Shown piece by piece: positions 15,535-21,174 of a stretch of 21,174 nucleotides of DNA. A program made the translations under genes and the position numbers. Position 1 is the stretch's first letter; each line of letters opens with the position of its first letter. The notes under the pieces were generated by a model, which saw only the letters and a program-made list of their open reading frames with translations, made no database searches and was not told the DNA's origin. The DNA lies in NCBI GenBank assembly GCA_002339805.1, contig DDKW01000047.1, forward strand, positions 13,542 to 34,715, read 5' to 3'. Source of the stretch: Dehalococcoidia bacterium UBA2588. Lineage in GTDB: Bacteria; Chloroflexota; Dehalococcoidia; Lucifugimonadales; UBA3495.

Positions 15535-16356
15535 ATGGAAGAGTATCCTGATAAAAACTTATTAGTTAACGTGGAGTGGCTAGCCTTAAATGTATCTGAT
15601 TCGAATGTAGTGGTCATAGATTGTGACTCTGCTGATGCCTATGCCAGAGGTCATATTCCCGGGTCAGTTCACTTACCTACACACATGTATGTTAAAAGCG
15701 CAAAGGATAAATTATTCGTGATGGATGAGAATGAATTTTCATCTATGTGTTCTGGCTTAGGGATTGATAACGACACAATGGTAGTCACCTATGATAATTC
15801 TCAGAGTTTGTATGCTACTCGATTGTGGTGGGTATTTGATTATTATGGCCATGATAAAGTGAGAGTTCTAAATGGAGGATGGCGACAATGGATTAAGCAG
15901 ACTAATGAATGCAGTTTCAGTCGTCCAAACATTAGAGAAAATAAAATATTTACAACTGGGTCTAATTTAGACAGATATGCTGATAAAGATGCTTTGTTAG
16001 AGGCTTGTTCTTTAGATTCCACTTTGGTTTGGGATGTTCGCAGTGATGGCGAATTTGCAGGTACGGAAACTAGGAATAACGCTCGAAGCGGACATGTCCC
16101 TGGATCAGTACATTTAGAATGGTTTAACTTAATGGACAGAGAGACTCATTTATTTAAGTCTGAGCAAGACATAAGGGCAACTCTATCTGGAAATGGTATT
16201 GCGTTGGACAAAGCTATATACACTTATTGACAGGCAGGAGTGCGTGCGGCGCATGCAAACTTTGTTCTTAAATTGATCGGACAATCAGAGGCACGAGTTT
16301 ATGATGGATCAATGGGTGAATGGGCTAACTTACAAGATACGCCGTTAGCTAAATAA
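15535..16356 (+). CDS. Two-domain thiosulfate sulfurtransferase (rhodanese), probable selenoprotein with in-frame UGA at the catalytic Cys
   Basis: Rhodaneses move sulfane sulfur through a persulfide on one catalytic cysteine. The N-terminal half is the usual non-catalytic domain (VVVIDCDSADAYARGHIPG). The second is the catalytic domain (VWDVRSDGEFAGTETRNNARSGHVPGS). After AIYTY, where the family has its active Cys (YCQxGxR), the frame reads TGA (16228-16230). It then continues QAGVRAAHANFVLKLIG and VYDGSMGEWAN, the normal family C-terminus, to TAA at 16354-16356, which abuts the convergent SDR gene. Read through, the product has 273 residues with Sec232 in the loop U-Q-A-G-V-R. A SECIS-like hairpin follows the UGA. 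ATG at 15535 has GGAG six bases upstream; TTG at 15523 is an alternative. The other reading is a point-mutated pseudogene (TGC or TGT to TGA). Without readthrough the protein would stop at 231 residues without its active site. Confidence 0.82.
16228..16257 (+). promoter_or_regulatory. Sec UGA codon with bacterial SECIS-like hairpin
   Basis: The UGA (16228-16230) is followed by 10 bases and then TGCGTGC (16241-16247), loop GGC (16248-16250) and GCATGCA (16251-16257). This gives seven consecutive pairs, one of them G-U. The loop begins 17 bases after the UGA and starts with GG. From memory, E. coli fdhF has 18 bases to a GGUC-type loop bound by SelB. The stem lies within codons for conserved residues (VRAAHA), so protein conservation explains part of the sequence. 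Confidence 0.65.
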
Positions 16357-17163
16357 TCAGGTAAGATTTTTATATAATGATAATAGTTCTTCAGCGGTAT
16401 AAATGGTACCACTGAACCCATCTGGTTTTTCTTGAGCCGCAAGTATTGTTGTGGCTAGCGCCATAGCATCAGGAGAGCTCCAGCTCGAATAGTCTCCATC
16501 AGGCCTTTGAGCGATAAATCCTTCAGTTACAACGGGCTTTAAGGGTTTTAAAACATTAATGGCAATGTTATGTTCTCCTAATTCTGCGGCTAGACCCCAG
16601 CTTAGTCTTTCTAGAGCAGCTTTAGACGCTCCGTAGGATTGTCCTATAAGTTTCACGTCGTCGGAGTTGTCTGAACTTAGGGTTGAGCTAAATATGTTAG
16701 TCGCGGCATGCGACGAAATATTAATAATGCTTCCTGATTGCTGTTTTATCATTATGGGTAGGACATGTTGCATCATGATGACAGGGGCTCTCAGATTAAT
16801 ATCTAATACTAAATCCCACTGTTTCAGAGAGGACTCAGTAAAAGATTGGTAATTCCCGATGCCGGCATTATTAACTAAAATATCTATAGTTTCGAAGTTC
16901 TCAGTTACTTTATTCACTAGGTCGATTATGCTTTGTTCTTCTCGGACATTACACACTATGGGGAAAGCGGATCCTCCTAGATTTTTAATTTCTTCGCAAG
17001 TTTCTTGTAGCGATCCAGGAGAGGAGTCCGAGGGAATACCTGTTCTTGCTGTTACGACTACTGTTGCGCCTGATTGTGCCAACTTTATGGCTATGGCTTT
17101 CCCGATGCCTCTACTTGATCCTGTTACGATTGCAACTTTGTTTTTTAGGTTGGGCATAGTCAT
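16357..17163 (-). CDS. Short-chain dehydrogenase/reductase (SDR)
   Basis: This is a classical SDR of 268 residues. It has the cofactor motif TGSSRGIG (14-21), the structural NNAG (98-101), catalytic serine in NISS (148-151) and YGASK with Tyr177 and Lys181. Arg40 at the end of the second strand (VVVTAR) suggests NADP preference, by family rule. Substrate unknown. The ATG at 17163 has a weak GGA upstream; an ATG two codons later is an alternative. It lies 30 bases behind rel on the same strand and may be co-transcribed with it. Its stop abuts the readthrough stop of the rhodanese gene. Confidence 0.88.
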   Translation of the reverse strand: MTMPNLKNKVAIVTGSSRGIGKAIAIKLAQSGATVVVTARTGIPSDSSPGSLQETCEEIKNLGGSAFPIVCNVREEQSIIDLVNKVTENFETIDILVNNAGIGNYQSFTESSLKQWDLVLDINLRAPVIMMQHVLPIMIKQQSGSIINISSHAATNIFSSTLSSDNSDDVKLIGQSYGASKAALERLSWGLAAELGEHNIAINVLKPLKPVVTEGFIAQRPDGDYSSWSSPDAMALATTILAAQEKPDGFSGTIYTAEELLSLYKNLT

Positions 17164-17193
17164 AATAAGTATCCAGAGATCATTGGTTAAAGA

Positions 17194-19386
17194 TTAGTCT
17201 TTTCGAAAGTGAATGCGGGTAACATCTTCTACCCCGACAATGCTACGGATGACTGTAAATAAGTTATTCAGCTGGAGAACTCCGTTTGCGTGGATGGTGA
17301 GATCCATGGTTACCGATCCATCTGAGTGCTCTTGTGTTATAACAGACGCGATATTCACTCCTTGATCTGAAACCCTTGTAGTTACGTCTCTCAATAAACC
17401 CACGCGGTCGACAGATGTGATCCGTATACGTACCGGCACTAAATTTTTAGCTTCTCCCCAGGATACATTGATCAGATGATCAGTGTTGGTCGCTGATTCT
17501 AGGGTGGAGCAAGATGGCTTATGTACGCTAACGCCGCGGGTTCGGGTGACATATCCAATTATGTCATCTCCGGGAGTAGGGGCGCAGCAACGAGCTATGC
17601 GGGTGAGAAGCGATCCTGTTCCTTCGATAGTGATTCCTGATGATGGACTGGATATTGGAAGATCGTATCTAGTCGCATTGATATCTGGGATGATTTGTGC
17701 TTGTTCTAGGATTTGTTTAAGTTGGTTTTCTGGAAATTTGCCAGATCCTAAGTCCTCATAGAATGTTAATATGTGTGAGTAATTAAAATGGGATATCAAA
17801 TCATTTTCACTGAGATGAATGTCTAGTTTGTCGAGTTCTTTATGTGCTATTTCTTTTCCTATTTGTACATTTGCGCTTCGAGTTTGTTTTTTGAACCATT
17901 GCTTTACTTTTTCTCGAGCAAGTGCAGATTTCACATAGCCTAAATCAGGGTTCAGCCAATCGTGGCTGGGTCCTCTAGGTATTTTGGATAGCAATATTTC
18001 TACAGTATCGCCGTTGTTTAGAGTGGAATCTAGAGGGACTAGCTTAGAATTAACCTTAGAGCCAATGCAGGAATTTCCTAATTCTGTATGAATTTTGTAG
18101 GCGAAATCCACAGGGGTAGACCCCGTAGCAAGTTCAATGATTTTGCCTTTTGGTGTGTATACGAATACTTGGTCTTGGAAAAGGTCGTCTTTGACTGATT
18201 CGACAAATGCCGCGGTGTCTTCAGAATCTCTTTGCCAGTCTAGAACTTGCCTAAGCCCATCCATTTTATTGTCAAAGTCGTTTTGTGAGTGCATTCCTTG
18301 TTTGTATTTCCAATGCGCGGCAACACCGTATTCAGCGAGTTCGTGCATGTCAAATGTTTTGATTTGAACTTCTAGAGGGTGGTTTTCTTCACAGTGCACA
18401 GTTGTGTGTAATGATTGATATAAGGTGTCTTTAGGGTTACTGATGTAGTCATCAAATTGACCAGAGATAGGGCTCCACAGTTTATGAACCATTCCTAGTG
18501 TTTTATAGCAATCTTCTTCCGAATTTACTAGTATTCGTAGTGCATATAGGTCATAAATTTCATCGATCTCGATATCTGGTTTTAAGGCGGTTTGTTTTCG
18601 GAGTTTTTGAAAAATGCTATAAATATTTTTAGGCCGGCCGCTAACCTCACAGATCACTTGAGCTGTTTCTAATTGTGATCGTATAAGTGATACTACATTA
18701 GCAATGTAGATTTCTCTTTCTGTTCGTTTTACTGCCAACAATCGCGAAATTTGTTTGTATTGATTAGGATCTAGATGTTTGAAAGCTAAGTCATCTAATC
18801 TCCATTTTATTTCATATATGCCCAGGCGGTGAGCTAGAGGGGAGTATATATCTAGGGTTTCTTGTGCTATCCGTTTTTGACTGTTTTCGGGTAATGCTTC
18901 GAGGGTTTCCATGTTATGGAGCCGATCAGCTAATTTTATGAGAACTACCCTTACGTCTTCAGCCATGGAGATAAACATTTTCCTGAGGCTTTCTAGATGA
19001 ACATCTATTGGATCCGTGCTGTTGATTGATTCGGGCGATTCAGTGGCGGTGGGGAGGTCTAGTTGTGTGAGCTTAGTTACTCCATCTACTAATTTTGCAA
19101 CTTCCGGGCTAAATGTTTCTGCTAGTTCTTCTACCGTAATCCCACAATCCTCTATTACATCGTGCAGAAGAGTTGCTTGTAATGTTTCAGCATCTAGTTT
19201 GAGATCTGCTAAGGTGTGCGCTGCTGCTAGAGGGTGAATGATGTAAGGTTCTCCGGATTTGCGTAGCTGACCTTGATGGCTTGCTTCAGCGAAGTCAAAG
19301 GCTTTTTCAATGCTCAAAACTTGCTTTTCGGGCAAGTATTGTATTGCATTTTGTAGATCAATAAATTCTTGTTTAATGTTCAACAT
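17194..19386 (-). CDS. rel: Bifunctional (p)ppGpp synthetase/hydrolase, RelA/SpoT family
   Basis: Rel makes and degrades the stringent-response alarmone (p)ppGpp. The hydrolase HD domain is intact (YIIHP, LLHDVIED around residues 73-80, and IKLADRLHNMETL). The synthetase domain carries GRPKNIYSIFQKL, YDLYALRILV, YQSLHTTV and EVQIKT, so both activities are expected. TGS (VFVYTPKGKIIELATGSTPVDFAYKIH), a CCAPTPGDDIIGYVTR zinc-finger/CC region and a C-terminal ACT domain follow. I chose ATG at 19386 (730 residues); GTG two codons upstream has no room for a ribosome site. The ppGpp product acts on growth control, fitting its place near origin-linked genes such as obgE. Confidence 0.95.
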   Translation of the reverse strand: MLNIKQEFIDLQNAIQYLPEKQVLSIEKAFDFAEASHQGQLRKSGEPYIIHPLAAAHTLADLKLDAETLQATLLHDVIEDCGITVEELAETFSPEVAKLVDGVTKLTQLDLPTATESPESINSTDPIDVHLESLRKMFISMAEDVRVVLIKLADRLHNMETLEALPENSQKRIAQETLDIYSPLAHRLGIYEIKWRLDDLAFKHLDPNQYKQISRLLAVKRTEREIYIANVVSLIRSQLETAQVICEVSGRPKNIYSIFQKLRKQTALKPDIEIDEIYDLYALRILVNSEEDCYKTLGMVHKLWSPISGQFDDYISNPKDTLYQSLHTTVHCEENHPLEVQIKTFDMHELAEYGVAAHWKYKQGMHSQNDFDNKMDGLRQVLDWQRDSEDTAAFVESVKDDLFQDQVFVYTPKGKIIELATGSTPVDFAYKIHTELGNSCIGSKVNSKLVPLDSTLNNGDTVEILLSKIPRGPSHDWLNPDLGYVKSALAREKVKQWFKKQTRSANVQIGKEIAHKELDKLDIHLSENDLISHFNYSHILTFYEDLGSGKFPENQLKQILEQAQIIPDINATRYDLPISSPSSGITIEGTGSLLTRIARCCAPTPGDDIIGYVTRTRGVSVHKPSCSTLESATNTDHLINVSWGEAKNLVPVRIRITSVDRVGLLRDVTTRVSDQGVNIASVITQEHSDGSVTMDLTIHANGVLQLNNLFTVIRSIVGVEDVTRIHFRKD

Positions 19387-19492
19387 ATGCACTTTCTAAA
19401 CTGAAGTAGCCGGGCACACAAATATTACCTAAAAATCATACTAGTGATTGGGAGTAAAGTCTATCTGTTTGATAGATTCGGACTTAGTTACG

Positions 19493-19522
19493 TTGACACT
19501 GGATATCATGGGTGGATATATT
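19493..19522 (+). promoter_or_regulatory. Putative promoter of the trxB-like gene
   Basis: A perfect -35 hexamer TTGACA (19493-19498) and TATATT (19517-19522) are separated by 18 bases, with GGAGGG further down at 19541-19546. A short inverted repeat (19458-19478) lies just upstream. Confidence 0.6.
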
Positions 19523-19552
19523 TGAAGAAATAGTTTTCCTGGAGGGAATGTT

Positions 19553-20473
19553 GTGCGTGAATGTGATTTATTGGTGGTGGGGGCAGGTGTTGCAGGGCTC
19601 ACTGCAGGGTTGTTTGGCGCAAAGTATGGGTTAAACACCATTGTAGCTGATAAATTGATGCCGGGCTCTCAAATCATCAATGTGGAGAATATACTGAATT
19701 TTCCTGGTTTTCCGGACGGTATTTCCGGAGCTGAATTAGGCCCAATAATCCAGCAGCAAGCTATGTCGGCAGGTGCTGAGTTTGTGTATGAAGAGATTGA
19801 GGGTGTGGTGCAATTTCCAGACCACAAAATGGTTAAAGGGGATAGTGAGCAATACAGAACAAAGGCAATAATTATTTCTGCGGGTTCTGAATTAAAATCA
19901 CTGGGGATTCCTGGAGAAAATGAATTTGACGGTAGAGGGGTGTCGCATTGTGCTTCCTGTGATGGTCCTTTATATATGAAAGAAGAAGTTGCAGTGATTG
20001 GGGCTGGGGATTCAGGAATGGAAGAAGCCCTGACATTAACGGAATATACTCGCAAAGTATATTTGGTTTGTAAATCTGAGAATCTAACTGGCCATAAAGC
20101 ACTTCAAGATGAAGTGAGGAAAAACTCTCAAATTGAGATATTGGTTAATACTGAAGTAGTAAGTATTTATGGTAAAGATTCAGTGGAAGGCTTAATTACT
20201 AAAAATATAAAGACCAATTTACAGAATGATTTTCCGTTGTCTGGTGTTTTTGTTTATGTAGGATTAAACCCTAATTCAGATACTTATAGAGGTCTCTTGA
20301 AAATGGATAAAAGTGGCCATATTTGTGTGAATTTACAGTTGATGACTTCAATTCAAGGGATTTTTGCAGCTGGGGATATCAGAGAACATTCTTCGTCTCA
20401 GCTAATCTCTGCTGCAGGGGATGGCGCTACAGCAGCAATATCTGCATTTAATTTCATTACATCAAATCGGTAA
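19553..20473 (+). CDS. trxB: Thioredoxin reductase-like flavoprotein
   Basis: The family passes electrons from a pyridine nucleotide through FAD and a CxxC pair to thioredoxin. The 306 residues have the FAD motif VVGAGVAGLTAG (8-19), the redox pair C133-A-S-C136, a second dinucleotide motif GAGDSGMEEA (150-159), and the C-terminal FAAGDIRE with FAD contact. The NADPH 2'-phosphate signature HRRxxxR of classical TrxB is absent; the place reads VCKSENLTGHKA (172-183). It may therefore use NADH or another donor. The GTG start at 19553 has GGAGGG six bases upstream, and a good promoter precedes it. Confidence 0.85.
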   Translation: MRECDLLVVGAGVAGLTAGLFGAKYGLNTIVADKLMPGSQIINVENILNFPGFPDGISGAELGPIIQQQAMSAGAEFVYEEIEGVVQFPDHKMVKGDSEQYRTKAIIISAGSELKSLGIPGENEFDGRGVSHCASCDGPLYMKEEVAVIGAGDSGMEEALTLTEYTRKVYLVCKSENLTGHKALQDEVRKNSQIEILVNTEVVSIYGKDSVEGLITKNIKTNLQNDFPLSGVFVYVGLNPNSDTYRGLLKMDKSGHICVNLQLMTSIQGIFAAGDIREHSSSQLISAAGDGATAAISAFNFITSNR

Positions 20474-20487
20474 TTCAATGTATACGC

Positions 20488-20516
20488 TTTTGTGTCCCAT
20501 TAGGTTTTGGTATACT
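20488..20516 (+). promoter_or_regulatory. Putative extended -10 promoter of purA
   Basis: TATACT (20511-20516) is preceded by TGG, giving an extended -10. A poor -35 (TTTTGT, 20488-20493) lies 17 bases upstream. It sits between the trxB-like stop and the purA ribosome site. Confidence 0.5.
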
Positions 20517-20560
20517 CATTCGGCGTATAAAAAACATACAAATTAGGGAATGAGGTGTGC

Positions 20561-21174
20561 ATGCCAGCTTATGCGGTTATAGGAGCTCAATGGGGAGATG
20601 AAGGGAAAGGGAAAATAGTAGATTTGTTTGCCGAAAAAATGGACTTTGTGGTTCGTTACGCGGGCGGGAATAATGCTGGTCACACAGTTAAAAACCCTAC
20701 TGGAGATTTTCAATTGCATTTGATACCTTCGGGCATATGTTCTCCAGGAGTAATAAGTATTATTGGCAATGGCGTAGTTATAGATCCGGATGCGTTATTT
20801 AAAGAATTGGATTCATTGGGAGCTATGGGGTTGATTGACAATAATATTTTTCTTAGTGATAGAGCACATGTGATCATGCCGTATCATATACTTATAGATT
20901 CATTAGAAGAAGAAGCTCGAGGGGATGCATCTATTGGTACTACCGGGAGAGGGGTCGGTCCTGCCTATATGGATAAAATTGGCCGATCTGGTATTCAAAT
21001 TGGCGACCTGACACGGTTGGCATCATTAAATGACGCAGATATGATAGAACGGTTATCTGGGATTTTTTCTGGAAAGAATGACATCATTACTAAAATCTAC
21101 GGAAAAGAGAAGCTTAATCAAGAGCAGCTATTTAAACAGTGTAAGGAATGGGGCGAGAAGTTAAGTCCATTTGT
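20561..21174 (+). CDS. purA: Adenylosuccinate synthetase (3' truncated by the window end)
   Basis: PurA makes adenylosuccinate from IMP, aspartate and GTP on the way to AMP. The first 204 residues are visible. They include the P-loop GAQWGDEGKGKIVD (8-21) with catalytic Asp13, NNAGHT with His41, and TTGRGVGPAY, all in the family positions. The ATG at 20561 has GAGG five bases upstream. Full-length homologues have about 430 residues, so roughly half is missing here because the window stops. Confidence 0.96.
   Translation, partial: MPAYAVIGAQWGDEGKGKIVDLFAEKMDFVVRYAGGNNAGHTVKNPTGDFQLHLIPSGICSPGVISIIGNGVVIDPDALFKELDSLGAMGLIDNNIFLSDRAHVIMPYHILIDSLEEEARGDASIGTTGRGVGPAYMDKIGRSGIQIGDLTRLASLNDADMIERLSGIFSGKNDIITKIYGKEKLNQEQLFKQCKEWGEKLSPF

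Noticed and set aside
15523..16230. Rhodanese as a 235-residue protein ending at TGA
   Set aside because: This version lacks the catalytic residue, while the family C-terminus continues in frame for 41 residues behind the TGA. I also prefer ATG at 15535 over TTG at 15523, because GGAG lies six bases before the ATG.
15535..16356. Rhodanese as a pseudogene broken by a nonsense mutation
   Set aside because: Possible, but the stop falls exactly on the active-site codon, nothing else in the frame is damaged, and a SECIS-like hairpin follows. It is kept only as the alternative reading.
1..21174. Mobile elements, CRISPR, tRNA or rRNA
   Set aside because: No transposase-like frame, spaced repeat array, tRNA cloverleaf or rRNA-like stretch was found on reading both strands.

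Overview
The window is an AT-rich stretch of a bacterial chromosome made almost entirely of housekeeping genes. It appears to span the replication origin. Gene content (two-subunit glycine decarboxylase gcvPA/gcvPB, an LLM-class flavin monooxygenase, Obg-NadD-PyrE, YgfZ with an A-type Fe-S carrier) and frequent TTG/GTG starts would fit a marine, low-GC Chloroflexota lineage (SAR202/Dehalococcoidia-like). That placement is inference from gene families only. No mobile element, CRISPR array, tRNA or rRNA is visible, and no gene-free stretch reaches 300 bases.

Left of the origin (1-8183): a truncated unidentified gene, the glycine cleavage operon gcvT-gcvH-gcvPA-gcvPB, a minus-strand 3-hydroxyisobutyrate dehydrogenase-type gene divergent from a double-hotdog MaoC-like dehydratase gene, then dnaA. 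The + strand here is rich in C over G.

Origin (8184-8470): the interval between dnaA and obgE holds two perfect 9-mer DnaA boxes, several relaxed boxes, and a (TTA)5 tract matching the DnaA-trio unwinding element. The strand skew flips from C-rich to G-rich exactly at this tract. A 25-bp piece of the dnaA 3' end is repeated inside the interval.

Right of the origin (8471-21174): the tightly packed obgE-nadD-pyrE set on +; minus-strand iscA-ygfZ (Fe-S biogenesis); minus-strand acs followed by an LLM flavin monooxygenase; a + strand two-domain rhodanese; minus-strand rel followed by an SDR gene; then + strand trxB-like and purA genes, the latter cut by the window end.

The most interesting item is the rhodanese. 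Its frame meets a UGA exactly where the family has its catalytic cysteine. The conserved C-terminal family sequence continues in the same frame behind the UGA to a TAA that abuts the next gene. A hairpin with a GG-starting loop sits 17 nt behind the UGA, close to the geometry of known bacterial SECIS elements. I read this as an undeclared selenoprotein, a selenocysteine rhodanese, which an automatic gene caller would truncate to 231 residues without its active site.
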